From Capra hircus (taxonomy: Eukaryota > Chordata > Mammalia > Artiodactyla > Bovidae), in assembly GCF_001704415.2 (NCBI RefSeq), contig NC_030819.1, positions 34,838,575 to 34,902,574 on the forward strand: a DNA stretch of 64,000 bases. Reading direction: 5' to 3'. The translations under genes and the position numbers were made by a program. This document shows, in pieces, positions 11,722-21,464 of this stretch. Numbering within the stretch: position 1 is the first letter of the stretch; the number at the start of each line of letters is the position of its first letter. The notes under the pieces are model-generated. The model worked only from the letters and a program-made list of their open reading frames with translations. It searched no databases and was not told the origin of the DNA.

Positions 11722-11987
11722 CATTTAGCATGTTTTCACTCTGCAAATAGCCTATGGGATGTTTAACCCATGGGCCTCAAAACTACAGAGCTTTTACATA
11801 TGCTTGATTCATGTGTAAATGTGGCAAATGAAGTGGCACTAATTGGGAGGAGGGTGCTCTCTCTCTATTTTCCCCAAGTTCCCACCTCGGCCCCTAGAGG
11901 ATCTTGCCCTACTCAGGGTGGTTGTTGGTGAAGCACTTTGGGGCCATCTCTAGCTCCTCTCCTCAGCAGGGAAAAGGGAAAAAAAGG

Positions 11988-12108
11988 AAAGTCAGTCACA
12001 CAGTCATGTCTGACTCTTTGCGATCCCATGGACTGTAGCCTGCAAGGTCCTCGGTCCATGGAATTTTCCAGGCAAGAGTACTGGAGTGGGTTGCCATACC
12101 CTTCTCCA
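11988..12108 (-). mobile_element. Bov-A monomer SINE fragment
   Basis: Antisense Bov-A unit lacking the tRNA-derived head: GTCAGTCACACAGTCATGTC to GGTTGCCATACCCTTCTCC. Flanked by CCTCAGCAGGGAA (11961-11973) and CCTCAGCGGGAA (12110-12121), a probable TSD. Confidence 0.88.
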
Positions 12109-12324
12109 TCCTCAGCGGGAAGTGTCCCTAAACTGGCTGGTGGGACCCAGGCAACCTCTGGATGCATTTAAATGGAGATCAGAATCACTGCATCTCACTG
12201 GCAGCCTCAGAGGATGAAGTCTCTCTTTTCATCTCCAGGGACCACTTACAACATGAAATTCACCAGGACAGTAGCTGTAACATCTTATTCTTGCTTCTGA
12301 TTCCTGCTCCACATAGGTGACAGA

Positions 12325-12530
12325 GTGCTTAGTCACTCAGTCATGTCTGACTCTTTGCAACCCTAGGCACTGTAGCCCCCCATGCTCCTCTGTCCATGGG
12401 GGTTCTCCAGGCAAGAATACTAGAGTAGGTTGCCATGCCCTCCTCCAGGAGATCTTCCCAACCCAGGGATTGAATCAAGGTCTCCTGCATTGAAGGCAGA
12501 TTCTTAAATATCTGAGCCACCAGGGAAGCT
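12325..12530 (-). mobile_element. Bov-tA SINE
   Basis: Antisense Bov-tA, TTAGTCACTCAGTCATGTCT to CTGAGCCACCAGGGAAGC. Flanked by GTGACAGAG (12317-12325) and ATGACAGGG (12534-12542), a TSD with two changes. Confidence 0.92.
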
Positions 12531-12603
12531 CAGATGACAGGGTAGACTGAGGTAAAACACTGATTTTCAACATTTGCTTCAGATTAGGTTCTAGTGGGGA
12601 GCT

Positions 12604-12695
12604 TGTGGCGGATTCATGTTGATGTATGGCAAAACCAATACAATATTGTAAAGTAATTAACCTCCAATTAAAATAAATAAATTTATATTAAAAAA
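12604..12695 (+). mobile_element. Ruminant L1 3' end with poly(A)
   Basis: Very short sense L1_BT-like 3' terminus: GTGGCGGATTCATGTTGATG, GGCAAAACCAATACAATATT, CTCCAATTAAAATAAATAAA and an A-rich tail. Severely 5'-truncated and inserted in the MER5-like element. Confidence 0.9.
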
Positions 12696-12794
12696 GAATT
12701 CCAAAGCCCAGATCACACCCCAGTCTAATTAAGTCACAGTTTGTCCAGATGAAACACAGGCATTTGTAGTGTTTTCTGTTTTTTTTTTTTTTTT

Positions 12795-13003
12795 AAGTTA
12801 AGTCGCTCGCTCAGTTGTATTTGACTCTTTGAGATCTCGTGGACTGTAGCCCACCAGGCTCCTCTGTCCATGGGATTCTCCAGGCAAGAATACTGGAGTG
12901 GGTTGCCATTTCCTTCTCCAGGGGATCTTCCTGACCCAGGGACTGAACACAGGTCTCCTACATTGCAGGCAGACGCTTTAACCTCTGAGCCACCAGGAAA
13001 GCC
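12795..13003 (-). mobile_element. Bov-tA SINE inside an L1 poly(A) tract
   Basis: Antisense Bov-tA, AAGTCGCTCGCTCAGTTGTA to CTCTGAGCCACCAGGAAAGCC. T runs flank both sides because the target was the L1 poly(A) tail. The 160-codon minus frame at 12734-13216 runs through SINE and microsatellite and is not a gene. Confidence 0.92.
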
Positions 13004-13100
13004 ATTTTTTTTTTTTTTACTATTTTTTAAATTTATTTTTTTAATTGGAGGAAAATTACAATGCTGTGTTGGTTTCTGCTGTACAACCACGTGAATCAGG

Positions 13101-13469
13101 CATACACACACACACACGTGTGTGTCTGTGTATATATATATATATACACACACACATATGATATATATATGAATATATATATACATATATATACATATAC
13201 ATACATATATATACATGTATACTGCTGCTGCTGCTACTAAGTCACTTCAGTCGTGCCCGACTCTGTGCGACCCCATAAACGGCAGCCAACCAGGCTCCCC
13301 CATCCCTGGGATTCTCCAGGCAAGAACACTGCATATGTATATATACATATATGTGTATACACATGTATATGTACATATATATGTATATGTGTGTATATGT
13401 ATATATATTTATATATCATATGTATATATACATATCATATATATCATACATATGATATATATATATAAA
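13101..13469. repeat. AC/AT microsatellite interrupted by BOV-A2
   Basis: Mixed (CA)n, (TG)n and (TA)n with imperfect ATGTATATAC words at 13101-13221 and 13332-13469, separated by a BOV-A2 fragment. It grew within the L1 3' UTR. Likely length-polymorphic. Confidence 0.9.
13222..13331 (-). mobile_element. BOV-A2 3' fragment inside microsatellite
   Basis: Antisense BOV-A2 3' monomer: CTGCTGCTGCTACTAAGTCA to TCTCCAGGCAAGAACACT. 5'-truncated, with microsatellite DNA abutting both ends. Confidence 0.9.
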
Positions 13470-14254
13470 AATAACCTTATATATGAAGATGACACCACCC
13501 TTATGGCAGAAAGTGAAGAGGAGCTAAAAAGCTTCTTGATGAAAGTGAAAGAGGAGAGTGAAAAAGTTGGCTTAAAACTCAACATTCAGAAAACTAAGAT
13601 TATGGCATCTGGTCCCATCACTTCATGGGAAATAGATGGGGAAACAGTGGAAACAGGGCTGACTTTGTTTTTTTGGGCTCCAAAATCACCACAGATGGTG
13701 ACTCCAGTCATGAAATTAAAAGACGCTTGCTCCTTGGAAGGAAAGTTATGACCAACCTAGACAGCATATTAAAAAGCAGAGACATTACTTTGCCAAGAAA
13801 GGTCCGTCTAGTCAAGGCTATGGTTTTTCCAGTGGTTATGTACAGATGTGAGAGTTGGACTATAAAGAAGGCTGAGTGCTGAAGAATTGATGCTTTTGAA
13901 CCGTGGTGTTGGAGAAGACTCTTGAGAGTCCCTTGGACTGCAAGGAGATCCAACCAGTCCGTCCTAAAGGAAATCAGTCCTGAATATTCATTGAAAGGAC
14001 CGATGCTACAGCTGAAACTTCAATACTTTGTCCACCTGATACACAGAACTGACTCATTTGAAAAGACCCTGATTCTGGGAAATATTGAGGGCAGGAGGAG
14101 AAGGGGACAACAGAGGATGAGATGGTTGGATGGCATTACCGACTCAATGGACATGAATCTGGGTAGGCTCCGGGAGTTGGTGACGGACAGGGAGGCCTGG
14201 TGTGCTGCAGTTCAATGGGTCACAAGGAGTCAGACACAACTGAGCGATTGAACT
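13470..14254 (+). mobile_element. BovB LINE, RT C-terminus to 3' end
   Basis: Sense 5'-truncated BovB beginning just at the catalytic YADD-equivalent region (reads YEDDTTLMAE, so the alanine is changed) and running to TGAGCGATTGAAC. Coding remnants of 178, 85 and 109 codons in different frames show several frameshifts. Inserted at the edge of the TA-rich microsatellite, with TATATAT on both sides. Confidence 0.94.
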
Positions 14255-14945
14255 CATATATATATTGTCACCTCCCTCTTAAGCCTCCTTTCTCCCTCCC
14301 ATCCCACCACTGTAGGTCATCACAGGCACCAGGCTGGACTCCTGAGTTATACAGCAGCTTCCCACTAGCTATCTATTTTACACATAATAGAGTGTATGCA
14401 TCGGTAGTTTTTAAAAGCCCTCAGGTGACTCAGTTGCAGATAAGTTTGAGAAATGCTGCCCAAGGAGAAACCATGAGGTTTCTGGTGCAAACCATAAATA
14501 CCCTTCAAACCTGGAAAGTTAGTTTGTCATTTAAAAATTCAGGAATTGCTTAACATTGGATGCCTTAGCCATCTACTGACTTTTAGTTTCCTCTCCATTC
14601 ATCTGGCTCCTCCAGAGACAAGATCTTTAAAATACTGAATCTGCCTAGACAGGAAATAGTAACATCTTCTCTCCAACTTCTAACACAGCACAGGTGGGAA
14701 ATAGTATAGCAATATCTAGTGACAGAATGGGAAACAGAGAAAAAAGTATGGAGGTTCCTCAAAAAATTGAAAATATGATCTACTCCTGGGTAGATATCCA
14801 AAATAATTGAAATTGGGATCTCAAAGAAGTATCTGCACCCACATTTTCACTGTAGCATTATTCACAATAGTCAAGATATAGAAATGACCTAAGGGTCCAG
14901 CAAAGAATGAGTGAATATAGAAAGTGTGTTTACACATACATAACA

Positions 14946-15150
14946 TTCCTGGTAGCTCAGATGGTAAAACGTCTGCCTACAATGCGGAATACCTGGGTTC
15001 GATCCCTGGGTCGGAAAGATCCCCTGGAGAAGGAAATGGCAACCCACTCCAGTATTCTTGCCTGGAAAATCCCATGGACGGAGGAGCCTGGTAGGCTACA
15101 GTCCATGGAGTCGCAAAGAGTCGGACACAACTAAGCTATTTCACTTTCAC
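14946..15150 (+). mobile_element. Bov-tA SINE, well preserved
   Basis: Sense Bov-tA with good A and B boxes (TAGCTCAGATGGTAAAACG; GGGTTCGATCCCTGGGTCGG), a Bov-A body and an ACTTTCAC-type tail. ATAACAT occurs on both flanks (14940-14946 and 15152-15158) as a likely TSD. Inserted in the older L1. Confidence 0.95.
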
Positions 15151-15228
15151 TATAACATATTAATAATGTATAAATTAATTAATATATATAACAATATACA
15201 CATGTTATTTAGCCTTTAAAAAGAAAGG

Positions 15229-15890
15229 GTTTCTGCTGAAAATCCAGCTGACAACTTTATGGAGATTCTTTTGCACATACATGTTCAGTTAGGATTATTT
15301 ATAATAGCCAAGATATGGAAGCAATCTAAATGTCCATCAACAGATAAATGAGCAAAGAAGATGTGGTACATATTAAATGTATATATACATATATATATAC
15401 ATATACAATGGAGTATTACTCAGCCATAAAAAGAATGAAATAATGTCTTTTCCAGCAACATGAAGAGACCTAGAAATTATTTTACTAAGTGAACTATGCC
15501 AGACAGAGAAAAGTATCGTATGATATGCTTATATGTAGAATCTGGAAAAAAAAAAACATACAAATGAGCTTACTTATAAAACAGAAATAGACCCGCAGGC
15601 ATAGAAAATAAATTTATGTATCAAAGGGGAAAGGGAGGAAAAACTAGGAGGTTGCTATTAACATACACACACATATACACAAATATATATATATCTATTA
15701 GGCAGATAACCAACAAGCAGCTAATGAATAACAAGTGTAGCAGCTGCTCAATATTTTGTAATAACCTGTAACAGAAAAAAATCTAAAAATAATCTGTGTG
15801 TGTGTGTGTATAACTGAATCACTTTGCTGTACACCTGAAGCTAATACAACATTGTAAACCAACTATACTTTAATGAAAAAATAAAAGAGA
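15229..15890 (+). mobile_element. Younger L1 3' end inserted in older L1
   Basis: Sense L1: ATTATTTATAATAGCCAAGA, AATGTCCATCAACAGATAAA, ACTCAGCCATAAAAAGAATG, then the 3' UTR with GCTGTACACCTGAAGCTAAT and AAACCAACTATACTTTAATG, and an A-rich tail. A related AAAGAAAGG / GAAAGAAG pair at its edges fits a TSD. Contains short AT and GT runs near 15380-15410 and 15796-15810. Confidence 0.88.
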
Positions 15891-16275
15891 AAGAAGAAAA
15901 CACTACCATTTGTAACAGTGTGGATGAACCTGGAAGACATTATATAATGTGAGATGAATGAGAAACAGAAGGACAAATATTGCGTGGTTTCAACTTGTAT
16001 GGGTTATCTAAAATAGTCTGACTCATGGAAACATAGAGTAGAATAGTGGCTGTGAAGGCCTAGGTGTCAAAGAAATAAGATTTTCTGTTCAATGACTACA
16101 AAATTTTAGTTATTCAAGATGAATAAGGCCCAGAGATCTTCTGTAAAATATCGTGCTTATATTAGCAATACTATACTATCCATTTAAAATTTTTAAGAGG
16201 GTAGATCTCAAGTTAAGTATTCTTATCACAAAAAAACAATGCAAATAATTTTTAAAAATAAGTATATCCACATGT

Positions 16276-16395
16276 AAACGGCAACCCACTCCAGTATTCT
16301 TGCCTAGAAAATCCCATAGATGGAGGAGCCTGGTAGGCTACAGTCCACGGGGTCGCAGAGTTGGACATGACTGAGCAACATCACTTTCACTTTCA
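16276..16395 (+). mobile_element. Bov-A SINE fragment
   Basis: Sense Bov-A monomer without the tRNA-derived head: CGGCAACCCACTCCAGTATT to TGAGCAACATCACTTTCACTTTC. Confidence 0.9.
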
Positions 16396-17112
16396 AGCTG
16401 TCTACTTGGATACTAAGAAAGTTTGAAAGAGGAATGTATGAAAACTGTTTAACAAAGCTTTGTTTTATTTTTTCCAAACTACTGAAAATAAATAAAATGA
16501 TGGTCCATTACCAAAGGGGAAAAAAAATCTGGCTCTAGCACTTAGAGGGGACAAGCCTGAGAAATAAATGAGGAACAGCTGGGGCAGACATGCTAGGCTA
16601 TCTGCTTTCTCTTTAAGAAGCAGTTGGAACTACTGGAGAAAGGAAGTGGAGAAAATGTCTGGAGAAAGAGGGATTATATTGGGAGGAACGAAGAATCACC
16701 TGAGGGACTTCTGCATGCAGAGCAGTAGCCAAAACGTGCTAATGATCAATTTAACACCTGCCATTTTAATTAGCACCTAAGGATAAGCTGACATTGAGAG
16801 AGAGGGTTGGAAACAGCAAAATGGCCTCAGAAGCAGCCCAAGGTCAGAGGGAAATAAAGAGCCCCTGTTTAGAAAAGAAGGTGATTATAGTTTATTAGCC
16901 AGAGGGAAAGAGACTTGTGTTTAGGAGTTGTTTTGTTCCTGAATATGATGCAAAATTTGAAACAGACACTAATTCGTGAATTGTCTCAAGAAAATTAGAT
17001 TTGATACAGACTTTTAAAAAATGTTCCCTTGTAGTCTAAATATTTTAAAGAATCAAAATAGCGAAGAGTAAATGAGACTCAGCCTAAATGTTCAGGAGTG
17101 ACACTTCTATTG
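16396..17112. other. Unclassified unique sequence
   Basis: About 0.7 kb, purine-rich in the middle. The 70-codon frame at 16568-16780 has no recognisable motif. Confidence 0.5.
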
Positions 17113-17126
17113 ATCTGAAGTATTGA

Positions 17127-17444
17127 GCTTCCCTGGTGTCCAGTGGTTGGTGTTCCACTGTGTAATGCAGGGGATACCAGTTTGATCCCTGGTGGGGGAA
17201 AATCCCACATGCCACTGGGCTACTAAGCCTGTGTGCTACAACTACCGATCCTGTGCTCTGGAGCCTGCGAGCTGCCAATACTGAAGTCTGCACACCCTAG
17301 AGCTTGTACTTCACAGCAAGAGAAGCCACTGCAAGGAGAAGCATACCCACCGCAACTAGAGAGTAGCCCGTGTTCACCGCAAGTTGAGAAAGCCTGTGCA
17401 CAGTGATAAAGACCCAGAGCAGCCAGAAACACATCTATTTTTTA
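17127..17444 (+). mobile_element. CHR-2-type SINE with TSD
   Basis: Sense CHR SINE: GCTTCCCTGGTGTCCAGTGG head, AGTTTGATCCCTGGTGGGGG B box, AATCCCACATGCCACTGGGC, repeated GCAAC/GAAGCC blocks in the body and a short T-rich end. Flanked by ATCTGAAGTATTGA (17113-17126) and ATCTGACGTATTGA (17445-17458), a 14-bp TSD with one mismatch. Confidence 0.95.
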
Positions 17445-17458
17445 ATCTGACGTATTGA

Positions 17459-17860
17459 TACTATGCAGTTGGTAAGTAGCTAGAAAATACAAACTTCCAT
17501 TGCTTACAAGCCTGGTGGCCAAATGTAGCAAAAATCAAATTTAAATAAACAAAATCCCTCATAAATATGTATTTAGCAGTGGAAGCAGGGAAAGGGAGGG
17601 GGCATCACACTATAAACATTCTCAGTGTCACAGATTTGGGGAAATATTGTATCATACTAACACCCACCAGAGGAACCTAATTTCCAGCTGGTGGGCTCCC
17701 ATCCTCCAGGGTCCATGCAGTGAAGAAGAGCTCTGAGCTGGAACCAAGTCCATCCACATCTTGGGTAAGGCTTTTCATATGGAACTATGTCTGTCTGAGG
17801 ATGAGACTATGTTCCCTGCTGTAAACCCACACTCGAGAAAGATTAGCAAGCTTAGGTTCT
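17459..17860. other. Unclassified unique sequence
   Basis: No recognised repeat or gene. Confidence 0.5.
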
Positions 17861-17871
17861 AAGCCTAACAT

Positions 17872-18512
17872 CACTTCATGGGTAATAGATGGGGAAACAG
17901 TGGAAACAACGTCAGACTTTATTTTGGGGGGCTCCCAAATCACTGCTGATGGTGATTGCAGCCATGAAATTAAAAGACACTTACTCCTTGGAAGAAAAGT
18001 TATGACCAAACTAGATAGCATATTCAAAAGCAGAGACATTACTTTGCCGACTAAGGTCCGTCTAGTCAAGGCTATGGTTTTTCCAGTAGTCATGTATGGA
18101 TGTGAGAGTTGGACTGTGAAGAGGCTGAGCACCGAAGAATTGATGGTTTTGAACTGTGGTGATGGAGAAGACTCTTGAGAGTCCCTTGGACTGCAAGGAG
18201 ATCCAACCAGTCCATTCTGAAGATCAGCCCTGGGATTTCTTGGAAGGAATGATGCTAAAGCTGAAACTCCAGTACTTTGGCCACCTCATGCAAAGAGTTG
18301 ACTCATTGGAAAAGACTCTTTTGCTGGGAGGGATTAGGGGCAGGAGGACAAGGGGACAACAGAGGATGAGATGGCTGGATGGCATCACTGACTCAATGGA
18401 TGTGAGTTTGAGTGAACTCTGGGAGTTGGTGATGGACAGGTAGGCCTGGCGTGCTGCGATTCATGGGGTCGCAGAGTCAGACACGACTGAGTGACTGAAC
18501 TGAACTGAACTG
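17872..18512 (+). mobile_element. BovB LINE 3' copy with perfect 11-bp TSD
   Basis: Sense 5'-truncated BovB starting at CACTTCATGGGTAATAGATG and ending in TGAACTGAACTGAACTG. Flanked by AAGCCTAACAT at 17861-17871 and 18513-18523, identical, so both ends are exact. Coding relics of 92 and 95 codons in two frames. Fairly young by its conservation. Confidence 0.97.
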
Positions 18513-18667
18513 AAGCCTAACATGATGAGAATGGAGATTAATCCTCAAGTGGGATCTGGAAAGTGCCTTCTAAGTAACACATAAAAGGTATGATATGTTC
18601 GCTCGTAAGGTTAGGAGTGGAGAAGGACATCAGAAATCACCACATCCAGGTTGAACTGTTTTCATAT

Positions 18668-18862
18668 GGGCTTCCCTGGTGGCTCTGTGGTAAAGAATCT
18701 ACCTGCCAATGAAGGAAACACGGGTTTGATCCCCATCCCTGGAGAAGGAAATGGCAACCCACTCCAGTATTCTTGCCTGGGAAACCCCATGGACAGAGGA
18801 GACTGGCAGACTACAGTCCATGGGGTCACTAAAAGTTGGACACGACTTAGCAAATGAGCATG
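18668..18862 (+). mobile_element. Bov-tA SINE
   Basis: Sense Bov-tA: GGCTTCCCTGGTGGCTCTGT, ATCTACCTGCCAATGAAGG, then a ~14-base deletion just after the B box (GTTTGATCCCCATCCCTGG), a Bov-A body and GACACGACTTAGCAAATGAG. Confidence 0.93.
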
Positions 18863-18920
18863 AGATGTTCATTTATGCAGAGGAGCAACATAAGACCTGA
18901 AACCCTACAACCACTAAGGA

Positions 18921-19135
18921 CAGAGTCCATGTTAGTCACTCAGTGGTGCTGACTATTTGTGACCCTACGGACTGTAACCCACCAGGCTGCTCTGTCCATG
19001 GAATTCTCCAGGCAAGAATACTGGAGTGGGTAGTCATTCCCTTCTTCAGGGGATCTTCCTAATCCAGGGCTCAAACTCAGGTCTCCTGCATTGCAGACAG
19101 ATTATTATTTTTACCATCCAAGCCACCAGGGAAGC
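18921..19135 (-). mobile_element. Bov-tA SINE
   Basis: Antisense Bov-tA, GTTAGTCACTCAGTGGTGCT to CCAAGCCACCAGGGAAGC. Flanked by CCACTAAGGA at 18911-18920 and 19136-19145, an identical TSD. Confidence 0.94.
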
Positions 19136-19376
19136 CCACTAAGGATAGATCCAAGCCTGAACACTTATCTCCAGTCATTCTTAATTCAGAATCCACAGAA
19201 ACACAGCCAGGAAGATACTCGTGGCAAAGTCCCAAAATATATCACCAATTAAAATACACATTGATCAAAAATATTGCAGAATTCTAGATCGATACAAATC
19301 AAAACTGCAATCATTTTCCAAGAAAAGTATTTGAACAAAAAGCAATTAAAAATCATGGATACTATCAATAAACCCA

Positions 19377-19590
19377 ATAAATGTCTGTTGGTTGTCCAGT
19401 TGTGTCCAACTGTTTGTGACCCCATTGACTGTAGCCTGCCAGGCTCCTCTGTCCATGGAATTCTCCAGGAAAGAATACTGGAGTGGATTGCCATTCCCTT
19501 CTCCAGGGCATCTTCCCACCTCAGGGATTGAACCTGGGTCTCCTATATCGCAGGTAGATTCTTTACCATCGAGCTGCTATGGAAGCCCTC
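19377..19590 (-). mobile_element. Bov-tA SINE
   Basis: Antisense Bov-tA, TTGGTTGTCCAGTTGTGTCC to CGAGCTGCTATGGAAGCC. Flanks AATAAACCCA (19367-19376) and ACTAAACCCA (19591-19600), 9 of 10 identical. Confidence 0.93.
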
Positions 19591-19600
19591 ACTAAACCCA

Positions 19601-20139
19601 GTACTGCACAAAAATATATTCTGAAACATGTGACTAAATGTGACTTTACAATGTAATGACTTGTATTTGATATTAATGTATTTGATACTAATTTGATATC
19701 AAATATGCATTAGATATTAGCTTTAATCTTGTTCTACAGTTTCATTTGAATTTAGGATTTTTGCCTGGTAATATATATTCTGATGATTGGATACTGGCAC
19801 ACTTACATGATAGCCATATTTCAAAAGTTTAGTAAGGCTATAGTAGATTTTGCTGATCTTTTCATGTACAGATGTTCAGGGGAGTTTGTATTAATCTGTT
19901 TGATAGCTTACTTGTTTAGATTGTGGTCAAAATAAGACAGAAGTCCATGAAAGACAAGATGAATCATACTAAGCAATGAGAAGAAAGAAAAGGCCCTTGC
20001 TTTCTGATCCAGGAGAAACCCTAGTGCCAGGCTAAATTCTGATCCCTCAATAAACTTCTTCCTAAAACCATTTAATTAATTTTAAAGAATATAACTATCT
20101 AAGTAAATTGCATTATTTCCTTTCCTTGGTAATGGTGAT
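19601..20139. other. AT-rich unique sequence
   Basis: Contains a local run of TTTGATA/TTGATAT words at 19666-19715 but no named repeat and no gene. Confidence 0.5.
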
Positions 20140-20226
20140 GGTGGTTTAGTCACTAAGTTGTGTCTGACACTTTGCATCCCCATGGACTGTAGCCAGCCAG
20201 GTTCCTCTGTCCATTGGTTTTCCAAT
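20140..20226 (-). mobile_element. Bov-A SINE 3' fragment
   Basis: Antisense 87-base piece of Bov-A: TTTAGTCACTAAGTTGTGTC to CTGTCCATTGGTTTTCCA. Confidence 0.85.
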
Positions 20227-20676
20227 ACACAGCTCATGTTTGAATCATTTTTCCTATGACAGGAGGTAATCACACTCTCATTTGTATTTTAAGGTTTGAG
20301 AAAGAGTCATCAATCAAGATACAATACTATTTCTTATCCTTGTATATATGAGATTCTCAATAATTGCCAAAATTTCCCTTGTAAGGATAAGAGTGAAATC
20401 TCTAGGACTTTAGATTTCAAAAACATGTCTCTTCATATTCTCTGTGCAATGATGCCCATGTCAACTGTGGCTCAGATCCAGACCCATCAGGAATTTAAGA
20501 GGACAATAACATACCAACTGGTAGAGTTTCTTGTTTTTATTTATTTTGTTTTTTATTTTTCAAAGGCACTGCCTAAATGAACAAAAAATTAATATATAGA
20601 AACCAAAAAGTATCTGTTAGTACAATTTTATATAATAAATGTTGGCAAAAAATTGATTGGATGTGTGTATATGTGT
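20227..20676. other. Unclassified unique sequence
   Basis: A 94-codon plus-strand frame (20296-20580) crosses this stretch but has no domain, compositional or splice support, so I do not call it. Confidence 0.5.
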
Positions 20677-20885
20677 GGGCTTCCCCTTGGCTCAGTGGAC
20701 AAGACTCTGCTTGCAATGCAGGAGACACAAGTTCAATCCCTGGTTTGGGAAGATCCCCTGGAGGAGGGCATGGCAACCCACTCCAGTATTCTTGCCTGGA
20801 GAATTCCATGGACAGAGAAGCCTGGCAGGGTATAGTCCATAGGGTCACAAAGAGTCAGACACAACTGAAGCAACTGAGCAACACA
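20677..20885 (+). mobile_element. Bov-tA SINE
   Basis: Sense Bov-tA, GGGCTTCCCCTTGGCTCAGT to CAACTGAAGCAACTGAGCAACACA. Overlapping frames of 60-116 codons on both strands are the usual SINE artefacts. Confidence 0.94.
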
Positions 20886-20960
20886 AATATATATGTGTGT
20901 GTGTGTGTATATGTATGTAACACATAACTATATATATAGTATATACACATACAGACATGC
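20886..20960. repeat. TG/TA microsatellite at SINE 3' end
   Basis: ATATATATGTGTGTGTGTG followed by imperfect ATGTATG and ATATATATAG words, seeded at the SINE tail. The short TGTGTGTATATGTGTG at 20663-20678 upstream matches it in kind. Confidence 0.85.
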
Positions 20961-21464
20961 ATACATGCACATATTCACCTATTATTATTACAATGTAAAA
21001 TTCCTTCTCCAATAATCTTGAGAGATTCTTCCTGTCCTTTGATTCATTTTGGCTGGCAAATTTCTTGCTTAATACAAGTTTGTCTGGAGGAAATCAAAAA
21101 TTCATTTATTTGAGTGAATTATTTAAAAAAACAGTTACCCTAAGAAAGCAATAATTGTACATAACAAAGAACATATTTTTACTTTGGTCAAAATGCAGCT
21201 AGTTTTTACTTAAACTTAAGAAGGAACAAGCTTTAAAAAAAAATGGAGAGAAATGCCTTGGTCTGGCATTTCTGTGTTCTGTAAATGTAAATATCACATC
21301 TCATTTTTCAATGATGGAAGTGCCATATGGGTTAGAATATCTTAGAAAATTTGGAATATGCCAAAAGTATTCCCATTCTTTATTGTGCCAAGATATTAGT
21401 TAATAGGGAATAACTCATTGAAATAGTATTTGATATCCAGGAATATTACTTAAAATATGCAGGT
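20961..21464. other. Unclassified unique sequence
   Basis: AT-rich, with no named repeat and no gene. Confidence 0.5.

Larger units (their letters stand above)
12777..14397 (-). mobile_element. Ruminant L1 3' end, multiply interrupted
   Basis: Antisense L1_BT-like 3' UTR in pieces: poly(T) from 12777, 13004-13103 (TTTTTTTAATTGGAGGAAAA to GTGAATCAGGCATAC) and 14265-14397 (CACCTCCCTCTTAAGCCTCC to ACACATAATAGAGTGTATG). The gaps hold a Bov-tA in the poly(A) tract, an expanded AC/AT microsatellite, a BOV-A2 piece and a BovB. The outer flanks carry the GCAT(C/T)(G/T)GTAGT duplication. Confidence 0.85.
12556..14460 (+). mobile_element. MER5-like hAT-Charlie relic, split into three
   Basis: Non-autonomous DNA transposon of the MER5 type in three sense pieces: 12556-12604 (TTTTCAACATTTGCTTCAGA to GGGGAGCTT), 12696-12774 (CAAAGCCCAGATCACACCCC to GCATTTGTAGTGTTTT) and 14398-14460 (GCATCGGTAGTTTTTAAAAG to GTTTGAGAAATGCTG). 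The order and orientation of the pieces match a single element. The repeated GCAT..GTAGT at the 12.76 and 14.40 kb edges is the TSD of the L1 between them. Oldest layer of the nest. Confidence 0.75.
14730..16260 (+). mobile_element. Old L1 3' end, interrupted twice
   Basis: Sense L1 in three pieces: 14730-14945 (end of ORF2, TATGGAGGTTCCTCAAAAAA, ATTATTCACAATAGTCAAGA), 15159-15228 (TTATTTAGCCTTTAAAAAGA) and about 15893-16260 (CACTACCATTTGTAACAGTG, AGGGTAGATCTCAAGTTAAG, then an A-rich tail). A Bov-tA and a younger L1 split it. Old L1M-like type by its 3' UTR blocks. Confidence 0.85.

Noticed and set aside
12734..13216. 160-codon minus-strand open frame with a tyrosine/isoleucine-rich start
   Set aside because: The start is the AT/AC microsatellite and the rest is Bov-tA and L1 UTR. 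Not a gene.
20886..20960. Possible CRISPR-like or satellite array at TG/TA repeats
   Set aside because: A simple dinucleotide microsatellite at a SINE tail, with no spaced repeat units.
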